Assembly: GCA_022393335.1 (NCBI GenBank) | Contig: JAJEKB010021049.1 | Span: 237,207 to 301,206, forward strand | Direction of reading: 5' to 3' | DNA length: 64,000 nucleotides | Source: Macrotrachela quadricornifera | Lineage: Eukaryota > Rotifera > Eurotatoria > Philodinida > Philodinidae | Made by a program: the position numbers and the translations under genes | The notes under the pieces: generated by a model | Databases searched by the model: none | Seen by the model: only the letters and a program-made list of their open reading frames with translations | What the model was told of the DNA's origin: nothing | Part shown: positions 13,301 to 23,929 of the stretch, piece by piece | How the letters are laid out: each line of letters opens with the position of its first letter | Position numbering within the stretch: the first letter of the stretch is position 1

Positions 13301-16300
13301 TATAGAAGACACAACAAATAGAAAGAATGAAGAAGTGAAAGACAATCTGATAAGAAGTTTATTTCTTTCAAGCCACCAGTAGTGAGAGTCTGTCGAGAAG
13401 CTCGACACAATCGATGTCGTCGTTGCATTCTTCTGCTTGGTTAAAACGCCAGTCTTCGTGGTCATGTGAGCAACGGCGGAACTATCTTTGAATTAGTATG
13501 CACAATAGGTGGTCGCCATTGTGGCCTTGCCACTCTGTTGAAAAACATAGTCGTCAATGATGAGAAGAGATTTATCTTTGTTGCTGTTCACGAAAGTGTG
13601 TATCGGATAAGCGGTGGCCATTGTAAGAAGAAAAGAGGAGAAATGATAATAAATGGCAGTCATGCTGTAAGTTTTTATTTCTAACAAGTTGTTAGTGTAC
13701 GGCTATTCAGCAAATTACCACACTATATATATGATCATAAAACAACGGGAGAGAGAACAATGCAAAGTGAAATGATGAGAGCATGAACAAAGGAAAACGA
13801 CGCGAGAGAGATAGTACTAGAGAGCGAGGCGATAAGAGCATGAGCGCAGAACGAGAGAGCGGACAATACAGAAAAATTCAGGGGAGCATGAACACAGAGC
13901 ATATATATATAGCTGTTTCTTTGACCTTTGTCAAACGAAACAGAAAAAGAAAAAACGTATCGAGGTGTTTTATTTCTTTTCCGAATTTTTCTTTTCCGAA
14001 TTTCTTCTTTTCCGGATTTATTTTTTTCCCGATTTTTATTTTCCCGATTTTTTATTTTCCTGATTTTTTATTTACCCGATTTTATTTTTCCGGATTTTTT
14101 CGTTTCCGGATTTTTATTTTCCGGATTTCTTGACATATTCGTTTTTTAGCTCTCTAAAAAAAGGATATTTTTTTTATAAGTTTAACAACGAAACGATGTG
14201 ATATATTGGTGTCAAACAGCAGTTCAGTCTTCGATAATACTATTATTTCCATTTTTTTAAACAATAAAATACTGTTAAAAATATGATAATATATACCGGA
14301 TGCTATATAAAGATTGCAATGTTCGGTATTTTATAGATAGCTCATGAGAGATAAATGATACTGTCCTGAGTTTTTTTTATTAAAAGATGCGCCATGAAAA
14401 GCTCTATGAAAATTTTAAGAATAAATCTATATCGATTTACTCTGATGATGTCTCTCCTATTCAAAATGAATAGGTCATATGATGGAGGTATGTCTTGTCG
14501 TATTTAATATTTCGAAGATTTTTTTTATGCTTTACAAACATTTCGGCTTGAAAAAGTGGCAATACCTTGAATTTTTTTTACAAAAGATACACCATTGAAA
14601 GCTCTACAAGAACAGTAAGAATAAATCTTTATTGACTTGGTTCGATAATATTTCTACCACTTGAAATAAACAAGTCGCATAATAATGCAATTTCACATTA
14701 TATTTAGTATATTAAAAATATTTAGAAGACTTTTTCATTTTGCAGATATCTCAATTTGTAAAAATAATAACACCGTGATCTATTTTTCAGAAAATGCGCT
14801 GTCGAAAGCTCTCCCAAAGCTGTATGAAAAAATTTGTATTTCAAAAAAAAAATAGTCTCACCAATATTTCTATTGTGCTAAATGTAGTAGGATATAGCAA
14901 CATCATATGACTTGTTCAATTCGAATATGGAAGATATTATTAGAACAAATCAATAAAGATTTATTCTTTCAGTGTTTGTAGAGCTTTTATCAATGCATCT
15001 TTTAAGACAAAAGTCCAAATTGTATTATTTATCTATGGTGAAATATCTGAAAAATACTAAACTTTTCAATTTTTATGCCACATCCGGTAGTAAGAGCTTT
15101 TTTTTCATCATATTTATAAAATACTTGATTTGGACGGGTGACTATCATTAATCTTTGTTCTTTTTCAAACCAAATGATAGCAATTGATAGGAAATATACG
15201 AAAACCTATGAAATAATTTTCAATGAATAAGTTTGATCACTATATGTTCGAGGAATTACTGAACAACTTTGGCCATGCATGGATCATTTTAGCTGAACAG
15301 GCTGTATTGTCACTAATAGAAAAACATGTTTATCAAAAAGATTAAAGACAGTACTCTATTTGATTCATCAGGTCATATTAGATCAATTTTATTTTACAAA
15401 TTATTAACTTTACTAAAAGCTTACACGATTCTCTTTTAGTAATTTGTCAACATAAACAATAAATTTAACTTTTAAAGCTATGTCTGTCATGATATGCAAT
15501 CAAATGTTACTAAGTTGTCAAGACTATCGTAATCTGTGTTGGTATGTTATTGATATAGCTGTCACGATCTACGAGAAGGAGAGAGAGGTAAAAACAGGAG
15601 TTGGTCAAAAACTACCTCCATACACGTTAACATTCCATATCATGTTTCATAAAAGATCGGTTACAGCATCATAGTGAATCCGAATGTATGAACTAAACAA
15701 CCTTATTATGGTAGGTCCGATTGTTTTCTTGCTGAATTTCATATATTACATTTACTGTTCTATAGTCATTTCGTACTCTTCAACCAATAGACAAAATCTT
15801 TAGGATAGTATTTAAGAAATCTTTATCTCGTATTTATGTTTGCATATTCATATTCTTGTATCTTCCGGAATATATAGGAAAGAGTTATATCATATAATAT
15901 TATAATATGAAGCAACTTACCCAATAACCGAGGACAAACAACCACCAGCAATGACCATCGCAATAGCTTTTGGAGCAAATTCTTCCGTCGAAAATTGTAG
16001 TGCTAGTAGACGATAATATAAAGTGCACGGCACTTGTCCACCCAAGAAACCGGCACCTATTACCAACAACCAGTAGAGCTTATACCAAGTTGCAACAATA
16101 CAAAGTCCAGCTCCGGTCATACCCATTAAAGCACCGAAGTAGAGTGGCGGTCGACATCCAAAACGAGCGATAGCCCGCGGTAACAACACAGACCATATGG
16201 TACCTACTAAAAGCATACAACCAATGGGAATTGTTGCCAGATGCCAGTTAGCAAAACTTGTAGCTGCTAACGTGGTAGTACTTATTTGAATAAAAAATGC

Positions 16301-16489
16301 GCCTTCGCCAAGACTCCATGACCATGCTAATAAAAGAATATTCCATAGCATTTTACGGAACAGAGGATCGGCCCATCGAACACGTTGACCACGTAGGGAC
16401 CAAAATGGCGGAAGTTTAACATTATCTTGAGTCTGTGGTTGTACAGCATCGTTTTGTTCATCATTTTGTATATTAGCTTGATCTGTCAT
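10394..16489 (-). CDS. MFS permease, two exons: complement(join(10394..11243,15921..16489))
   Basis: Splicing at donor GTAAGT (15920) and acceptor TTATAG (11245-11244) joins a GG and an A into Gly190 and gives 472 residues with no stop. Residues 1-48 are a polar cytosolic N-terminus. About 12 hydrophobic segments follow, split by a polar loop in exon 2 (near KKEDYALVST), the usual 6+6 MFS plan (PF07690). A motif-A-like loop LPRAIARFGCRPP lies between TM2 and TM3. The junction creates GPEIA, and exon 2 carries YHLLGMFVPSFFTG. These match a bacterial MFS group with AGG..a..GPELA and H.lgMf.PSFFTG motifs. The substrate is unknown. Start: the first ATG of the open frame, before a plausible cytosolic tail. 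The tail ends in a (DV)n run from a hexamer repeat. The family and long isolated context suggest transfer from bacteria followed by intron gain (inference). The intron is inflated by mobile elements. Confidence 0.9.
10408..10438 (-). repeat. In-frame hexamer repeat at the MFS C-terminus
   Basis: Five copies of CTACGT on the plus strand encode alternating Asp-Val (DVDVDVDV) just before the final EIPA. The unit is a multiple of three, so copy-number change preserves the frame. It forms an acidic cytosolic tail. Confidence 0.9.
11365..12361. mobile_element. 997-bp foldback element, mariner-type TA duplication
   Basis: The termini are ACGGGTGAGTCAAAATGAAT at 11365 and its inverse ending at 12361. 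TA flanks both sides (11363-11364, 12362-12363). The terminal repeats continue for hundreds of bases, so nearly the whole element can fold on itself. Internally the GATGCAGCGTGAAAAG-type module occurs at 11661-11690 (plus), 11846-11875 (minus) and about 12053-12083 (minus). No transposase is encoded, so it would depend on one supplied elsewhere. Confidence 0.88.
13115..13283 (+). repeat. Left subterminal array, about 11 units of AAATCCGGAAAA
   Basis: Units of about 13-17 bp share the core AATCCGG. The outer five keep CCGG, while inner ones drift to CTGG or CAGG. The array is inverted relative to the one at 13975-14130. Confidence 0.9.
13975..14130 (-). repeat. Right subterminal array, about 10 units of TTTTCCGGATTT
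   Basis: It mirrors the left array. The three units nearest the end keep CCGGAT, and inner ones read CCCGAT, CCTGAT or CCGAAT. Translated, it produces Phe-rich frames (13783-14149) that should not be read as a protein. Confidence 0.9.
14382..15005. repeat. Block with four copies of the shared foldback module
   Basis: Modules resembling AAAAGATGCGCCATGAAAAG lie at 14382-14410, 14581-14609 and 14791-14819 (plus) and 14973-15005 (minus, TTGTAGAGCTTTTATCAATG). The last matches the inverse of the second, including the AGAATAAATCTTTATTGA extension. The block is probably a decayed foldback of the same family as the elements at 11.4, 20.0, 33.0 and 49.3 kb. I could not define its ends. Confidence 0.65.
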
Positions 16490-17089
16490 AGTTGAATCTA
16501 AATAACATATGATTAAAATCTATTGAAATAAGATGTCATTGAAAATCACAAATTCTTTCATACTATTGGCCGTGAAACCACGTCTTTTCTCTATTGACTT
16601 CACTTTTTAAAAACCTAACAAGCATGTTGATTCACATTTTCTTCATATTTTCAGACATCGTCTATATCTATTAGATTCATTAGGTACCAAAAAATTTTCA
16701 TAATTATTTGTAGACTAGTATTTTTTGTTAATCATTGGGTATGCGACATTTTCATGTCAGATCCTAGAGTTAATACTATAGTAGTGCTTTAATTCTAATT
16801 GAAGTAAAAAGATTGATTACGGTATTTTGCTAGCAGAACATGAAACTTCCTCAGCTTTCAAAAAGAGAACTGAAATTAGACAACTCATGTTTACATAAAT
16901 TGTAATTGAATATCGTTTCTTCCAAAATGAGGTAGTAGTGATTCTTATTTTCCTACCAGAACGCATACGAATTATGAACAGAAAACTGCCGCACATTTAT
17001 TTACTATTTTTGTCAATAATTTATAACACTAATAAAGAACTGACGAAAAAACTTTACCACACATCCAAACCGTTTTGATCGCGTTTTTT
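16490..17089. other. Upstream region of the MFS gene, no feature identified
   Basis: This is AT-rich DNA containing the presumed 5' UTR and promoter of the minus-strand MFS gene. No clear TATA box or upstream exon could be supported. Confidence 0.4.
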
Positions 17090-17640
17090 TGTCATAAAAG
17101 TCTTGATAAGATACGAAGAAGGTGAAAAAAGATTTATTACCTCATATCTTTATATTCAAGATTTAATTGCTTTACTACAAGTTCCACCAAAAACACGGCA
17201 TTTCGAGCAAAACCAAATGAACAAATTTCGATTTGAGATTTGACTTACAAATTAATTTCGAATATCTAGAATATTTTTGAAGTTGCAGTTGAAACGATTG
17301 TTCCCTTAACAAGATATTCCGTTTTGAGAAAATATGAAATTTAGAGTATTATGTCGAAATATCAGTTTTTATTAGAAACCTAGCGACTCTTCAAAGAAGC
17401 ATCCATTTTTATTAAAACTTTAGGAATATTTTAGGCACTATTACATCAATTTATGGATAAAACCACAGTTTGAGATTCCTCCATTTGAGTTTTTTTCAAA
17501 ATGCTGTATCCTTAACCAAACATCTGATAAAACAGTCATGTCGTTGAAATAAAGCTATGAAGGAATGACATTTTTTCATCTTTGTCGTATATCATCGAAA
17601 TCTACTTATTAACAAAATATGAAGTTAAAACGGCTTAAAT
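17090..17640. repeat. Dispersed repeat, related to 46513-46960
   Basis: The stretch around 17349-17470 (AAATATCAGTTTTTATTAGA, then AAGCATCC and AAAACTTTAGGAATATT) aligns in order and spacing with 46677-46790. A further match follows (CATCGAAATCTACTTAT near 17593 versus CATCGATATCTACTTAT near 46928). The copies are diverged and no reading frame is shared. Confidence 0.6.
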
Positions 17641-17761
17641 ACGTGACGCGATCTTCTCTTAAATAGAAAGCAACAGTCACGATTGTTGTTTTTATAAAAA
17701 CGATAATTTTCATGAGGGATTCAATATATATATATATATCGTGTTGAAATTATTTTAGATC

Positions 17762-18574
17762 AACTAAATATCAAATAACTGATGATATTTAAGTAAAAAC
17801 GTATACTTTTAGGCAGTTTTACAATTTAAAATCACAAATATCATTCTTTTCAACAAATAAAATAAATCATGCAAAAAATCAAACAATACGTTTTGTTAAC
17901 ACTGCAGGATGATCATATACCTTTTTAAATAATACTATCACGTAAGAAAAAGATAAACGATGACTAGACTTAGAATTAGATTAATTCAATTTAAATAGTT
18001 TTCTGCAATTTTTTCATGTTGACTATATTAAAGATAAAAGTATATCAGCCCAATATCAATGGCACTTATTAAATGTATTAAAACAGTTGAATCAATCTTC
18101 CATAGTAAATAATATATCTTGATTTTACTAGGAGAAAACCATATTTCAACGGATTTTTCCATTCTCGACTATCGTTCTATGTTGATTTTGTCGCTCCTAT
18201 CAATTTTCGTTAGATCTTCAACTTGTTTCTATAAGTATTATTAACATTTTATTTCAAAAAGAAGACCAAGGTTCGTGAGAAAACCAAACAGAATCATAAA
18301 TATGATAAATAGTGGGAATTATTTCAATGGTATGATGAGAGCTATATGAATTAAGAGTTAGTGTCCTAAAGACGTACCTAATTAGCTATAAAACTTAGCA
18401 TTATTTAAAAAGGTCTCTGATCATCGTGCACGGTGTTAACAAAATATATTGTTTGATTTTTTGCATGATTTATTTTATTTATTCAAAAAAAATGATATTT
18501 GTGATTTGAAATTGTAAAATTGACTATAAGTATATGTTTTTACTTAAATATCATCAGTTATTTGATATTTAGTT
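17762..18574. repeat. 813-bp foldback element
   Basis: The left arm (17762-17931, starting AACTAAATATCAAATAACTG) is the inverse of the right arm (18403-18574, ending CAGTTATTTGATATTTAGTT). The arms are about 170 bp and the loop about 470 bp. The target duplication is not clear. No coding capacity is seen. Confidence 0.8.
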
Positions 18575-20008
18575 TTATACACGAAAGTATAACTTCGATA
18601 CGACATGTATAAGTATATAAAATTATTTTCCAAATTCAACAGATTTCTACGTAGCAGAGATAAGATATATTCTTGCTATATATACGTATCCAAATTTTGA
18701 CGACGGTTAAGAAAAGCTTTATTAATGTTTCTTTCTTTCAGCACGTAAAGAACACCTTGTTTGAAGAAATATGGTATCACTCAGGAAACTCCTTTCTTTA
18801 ATTTATTTTACGATGAGTGTACCTTTAAAAACTCGCAGTCAAATTAATATTTCATTTTCTTAGGCATCATTCAGAAAACCCGTTCCTATTGAAAATAGGT
18901 TTTGCAAATCTAACTGGGTAGGATCTTACTTTGGCTATAGTTTGCTCTATTTCTGTACTGAAGAAAAATATTCGGCTAATCTTACTCGGTATGCATAATT
19001 AGTTGCAAGAGATTTCTTAGCATTAGTAAAAATACTTTCGAGTGTTCTCATTTTATCAAAAGTGACGTCAATATATAGAAGATCTTTTCCTAATACTTGT
19101 AGGTATAATTTAACTTCTTGATTGTTAGTTTTATTAACAGCTGGTTATTTTTACGAAGTATCTACCTGTTATTTACACTATATTTAACAGGATATGGTAT
19201 AAATCTGATTCTCATTTAACATTTCGTTCACTGAAAAATAGAATTGCGCATTTTCTTCCCAGTTTTTCGTACCCGATACTAGCTCTGTTGGCTTCAAAGT
19301 TTTACACAAGATGTCTCTTCGTCAAATTATCTTTTAACTTGTCCTTGCTGTTTATTTAAAAAACTTTTACTGTGTTTTCATTTTAACAAATTCTATCCTA
19401 TGAAAAGAGGATTCAATCCATCGTCAATTGTTTATAATAAGGTTATATCAAGTGATATGTAGATGCCGCATGAAAGTTTTAGGACTGCGAGAGTATAAGT
19501 GTTCTAAAATGTTTTAACTTATGCGTGCATAATAAAAAATTACCTGATTATAGAAGGAGAAGCTTTTGTTCTTTTCCAGTACCAGTATAAAATTCATTTG
19601 CCATCATCTTTTCTATGCATGAGTTTCTACAGTGCAGTGCAGTAAAGATACTTTTCACTTCTTCCAGTCAGTATTCTCTATCGATAAAATGGGTCTATTA
19701 GAACTATGAATTCAGTATCTGTTTCCAAAGCGAACGCCGCTGAAGGCGACAGCTTTGGAGCAATACCCAAAAGAAAATTTCGAAAAACGTATAATACATT
19801 ATGATAAAAATCAATTTTTCGAGTGACAGAAAGAGAATATATTATATTTTATATTCAAGCACCGAAGGCATAGCTTTCTGAAACACTATCATATAGACTC
19901 ATTCGAAATATGCACTTTTTAATGAAATACAAACTAGTTTTGTTTTAAGAGTGACTAAACAAATATATAGAATTTATTTCATATGCACCCGTCGAAGATG
20001 GCAACTTA
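18575..20008. other. AT-rich intergenic stretch, nothing recognised
   Basis: No open frame above about 60 codons and no convincing repeat structure were found, apart from a short GCCGCTGAAGGCG palindrome near 19736. Confidence 0.45.
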
Positions 20009-20969
20009 GAGCATACAAAAAGTAGTGAGAGTGACACTTTAATACCATATAATAAAGTTCAAGGAACTTCCTTTCTAAACAGTCTGACAGAGAAATGAAT
20101 GCGAAGATTTTTCTATACTATTTGATCATGCATCAACTAATATCATAATAGTAAGCTTTCGATAAGATCTGTTTCGTTAGGGCGTGTGCTGGTTGTATTA
20201 GTTCATAAAGAGTGTGGCAGTTTTGCATTCTCTTTGTTATGATGTAATATGTAGTATTATAAAAAGAAAATATACCGTGAGATGTATCGTAAAAAGCTGC
20301 ACAATTTATAAAGGATCGGTTATTCTACACTTGCACTTTTTGGTTTCAAAGCAGACAAAGTTCTTACCTATCAAATTCTGACGTTGCAAAAAACGAGATT
20401 GTATTTTAGTAAAAGATGCATTCGGCTTTTCCTATCTCATCTTTTTATAATTGGTCTGTGTAAATTATAGAGCTTTTCACGCTGGATCTTGTAGTGTATT
20501 TTGTTCCTTTAAATAGAACGTGACAGGTAATAAAAAAGATGAGAGAGGAAAAGCCGAATGCATCTTTTACTAAAATACAATCTCGTTTTTGCAACGTCGG
20601 AATTTGATAGTTAAGAACTTTGTAAGCTTTGGAACCAAAAAGTGCAAATATAGAATAACTGGTCCTCTATAAATTGTAGAGCTTTTCACGATGCGTTTCT
20701 AGGTGTGTTTTGTTTTTATAACACAACGTGTTATATCATAACAAAGAGAATGCAAAAGTGTCACACTCTTTATGAACTAATACAACCAGCACATGCCCTA
20801 ACGAAACAGATCTTATCGAAAGTTTACTATTATGATGTTAGTTGATGTATGATGGAATAGTATAGAAAAATTTTCGCATTCTTTTCTCTATCAGACCATA
20901 GAGAAAAGAAGTTTCTTTAACTCTATTATATGGTATTAAAGTCTCATTCTCACTATTTTTCGTATGCCC
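20009..20969. mobile_element. 961-bp foldback with mariner-like ends
   Basis: The ends GAGCATACAAAAAGTAGTGA and the inverse of GGGCATACGAAAAATAGTGA are flanked by TA (20007-20008, 20970-20971). The terminal sequence is nearly that of the full mariner at 30093-31311. The arms pair almost end to end. The shared module occurs near 20277-20310 (plus), 20461-20490 (minus) and 20670-20701 (minus). It probably derives from, or was mobilised by, that mariner family. Confidence 0.88.
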
Positions 20970-20994
20970 TAAGTATACTTTCAGATTTTATGTA

Positions 20995-21190
20995 TTCTGA
21001 GTGCTAGCCGCCATAGTTGCGCGCTTACATTGTGTAAAACGCATCCACAAGTACTCTGTTCAAATCTCAGTATCACTATTGATAAAATGGCTCTGGGCAA
21101 GTCATTATCACCTAAGTTGTCTCGAATGACTCATTTGTAGCGTGCTGAGTATGTCGTTGGTTAGTACGTTAGTATGAAGAGAAGTAGATA
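20995..21190 (+). repeat. Possible tRNA-derived SINE
   Basis: A B-box-like TGTTCAAATCTC (21057-21068) lies about 50 bases after a GTGCTAGCCGCCATAGTTG head. It is followed by CTCTGGGCAAGTCATTA, a sequence type common just downstream of the tRNA part in SINEs. An A-rich tail starts near 21205. The A box is poor and no target duplication was found. Confidence 0.4.
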
Positions 21191-21859
21191 TCGCTGTCTG
21201 AAAAAAGAAAAAGACAAGAAAAACTAATTGCATGTGGATAACAATAATAATCACGGATGGCCTGAATTGGTGATAAGCCTATGGAATATTATTATTATTA
21301 TACCTTCAAAGATAAACATAAACTTGAGAATATCTTTCACATTGGAAACCGCTCTATGTGTAATGGATTATGAAATCAACAGATTTTATTCTCTATTTTT
21401 CTGACTAACAGTTTTAAAATTTCTATTTATTTGCGGAGATAAACATTCCCCTACACTCTGCCCACTTTCGCGGCTACTGGTGATATCATCCGTTGATCTA
21501 AAATTTCTTCTAATTTAAAATGATATATTTGCATCGCTGCATCTTTCACTAGAAGTTTTCAATTTCATGAAGGTGTTTACCAATTATAATATGCATAATT
21601 AAGCTATAGTACTTTATAAATGTTATTGTGCTGATCTCTTTCACGTCACATCTATATAAGTTTCTACTTCTGGAAATAGATAGGAACAATACGTCCTCTT
21701 GTCTACTACAGTTATGAATAACCACTATACTATTCTCAAATTTTATTTTGGAATGTGCGCAATAATAAACAGAACTGTTATTTTCAGTTGTCTTTATGTC
21801 AAAGATGCTTCGATCATAACTTTATTATGATGAAGTTATTGAGAAATCGAATGTAATGC

Positions 21860-22406
21860 CCTTCGCTGAATGATAGATCGCCGAAACTCATGCTGAAAGA
21901 AACATTATCGAAAAAAAAGATCGCCGATTTTTTTGATCATTCACTACCAACAATATTTTTTTCAATGATCTAATTTTCGGCGATAATCTCTAACGCTTAC
22001 TTTTTCAATATCTATGATAGACTTGAAATTCTTTTACGTATTGTCTCAAAAGTATTGCTGATAGCTTCGATTATCTAAACGACAGTGGTAAAAAATCGTT
22101 GAAAAAACTATCCGTGATATTAGTTTTGACGAAGAGCATACCTACCTTATTACATGATATATTTCAACTCAGTTACTGACTTTATTCGGTCACTAACTCG
22201 ACTCCTAACTCAGCCCAGTTAATAATTTTAGTTTTTGTAATCAAAATAAAATTCGTCAATAAATAGTATCGCCGATATGCACATCGTCGATAGTGAAATC
22301 GCCGAAATAACATACTGTCAATAGTAACATCGCCGAATGGATACTTCGCCGAAATGTAGATTATCGAATTTCGGCGATATGAATTTCGGTGAAGAGCATA
22401 CCTACC
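21860..22406. repeat. Clustered GCCGAAA/TCGGCGAT motifs with a 16-bp direct repeat
   Basis: GCCGAAA or its complement occurs repeatedly (near 21890, 21975, 22300, 22331, 22347, 22369). The 16-mer GAAGAGCATACCTACC is repeated exactly at 22131-22146 and 22391-22406. This could be a retroposon target duplication or a decayed tandem array. No gene is present. Confidence 0.5.
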
Positions 22407-23929
22407 GAAAAATCACATCGAATACATTAAAAGTTAATTTTTTCTGCAATCTTTGTTTTCAATATGACTATCAAGTGTTACAATTCCTTCTTCAATCTTT
22501 TGGGAGAATGATATGATTTGACAAATTCAGTAATATTTGCCATGTTCTGATTTTCGTTCAAATATCAAGGTACATGCGATACAATGATTGTACCGTAATG
22601 ATCGCAAGCTCCCTTTCTGTTCTAGACATGAGAGAAGTCAAAACTTATAATTGATATGTGTGTTGTGTCAATGAATTTTTAGGTGAAACCAGTATGCGAT
22701 ACAAATGATAATGATTCGTATCTTTTGATGGAATAATTGCTTTTCTTAATTTTGGATTGTTATGAATAGTACAGCCCAAAGCAATTTCAAAATAACCATG
22801 ATCATCTCGCTATCTTGGGCACGTTCACCAAAATCGTCAACACATACTTTCTCTTTCTAAGCTACTCCTTCTGTTTCTTGCCTAACAGTGTCATTACATT
22901 TGTTCTTCACTGATGAGTCTCTCATTCAAACTCACTATAACATTGTTAACTTTCAGAATTATAAATGTCTACATCCATCGAAATGATGTGAACATTCAAA
23001 AGATATAAAATTTTTCCATAAACAATTATTTCCTATTTAATAGCCAGTTTTTCGAAAATTTTCGAGTTTCATTCTTGGTTTTCGATGGAAGTATATTTTG
23101 TTGTTAAGCTAAGATTGAGAAATATCTCATCACCTTATACGTTTTCGAATAACTTTGTTGCATATAAACCTTGATTGATAAGTCATAGGAAATGCGCTTT
23201 TGATGCTCCAATTTATTCAGAACGCGTATGAAAGTTCTTCAGAATATGATATAATAATTCACTGTTCTCTTTCTAATTCTTATATTATATTTTCAATTGT
23301 ATCTAAGATATTTAACTGATTTTATTAATCAACACACGATTCATCGTTTTGATGGCACTATTGTTGAGTAAAATCGCCTTTTTGAGATCACTGATGCATG
23401 AATACAACAATATTCTGTACTATTGTTCGATCTTGATAAATGGACATTATAAGTTAATGTCAAATTTAATTGTGCTCCTCTCAATCTATTAACAAGCAAA
23501 TATGAATCAGTCATGTGTAAGTATTGATGGCATCTTAGAGACAACTATTAACAGTATCTCCTGATATGATTACTAAAGTCGATCTTGTTATAAGCTTCGA
23601 AACCTTCAGGTATTATATAACAGAAAATTTATTTTCAAAACAATGCCCAAATCGCTCTTATTCATCACGCTACGCAAATCGTGCATTACTATATCTGCAT
23701 AATCAGATGCAATCAGTGATGCGACAGAATTGACTATAGACTTTGTCAAGTGAAGATATTTTAATACAATTCTATGTGATAAACTACTATTTTACCTGCC
23801 AAAACATCAGCAACGCTATCTATTTTGTATATATCTCCATGCAGACAAATGCAAAGGAAACAGAATGAATTCCATAATTCTGTTGATTAAAGGATTTTAA
23901 GCAATTCTGGTGGTTCTAATAATCTCGGT
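22407..23929. other. AT-rich intergenic stretch, nothing recognised
   Basis: The only frame above 60 codons is 23341-23544 (minus). It has no recognisable motif. Confidence 0.45.

Larger units (their letters stand above)
13103..14138. mobile_element. 1,036-bp non-autonomous MULE-like element
   Basis: An 11-bp direct repeat TCGTTTTTTAG flanks it exactly (13092-13102, 14139-14149). The ends are inverted: TTGTCAAGAAATCCGG on the left and CCGGATTTCTTGACA on the right. A duplication of 9-11 bp with ends made of subterminal arrays fits Mutator-like elements. The core (about 13290-13970) has only short frames and no recognisable transposase. Those at 13466-13684 and 13493-13687 lie on opposite strands over the same bases and neither is convincing. 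Confidence 0.8.
11244..15920 (-). other. 4,677-bp intron of the MFS gene
   Basis: It has a GTAAGT donor and a TTATAG acceptor. It holds a 997-bp foldback (11365-12361), a 1,036-bp MULE-like element (13103-14138) and a block of repeated modules (14382-15005). The other introns seen here are 61 and 184 bp, so this one is exceptional. The short frames inside it belong to repeats or are chance. Confidence 0.85.

Noticed and set aside
13783..14149. Phe-rich open frames of 73 and 116 codons
   Set aside because: Their hydrophobic tails translate the TTTTCCGGATTT array of the MULE-like element.
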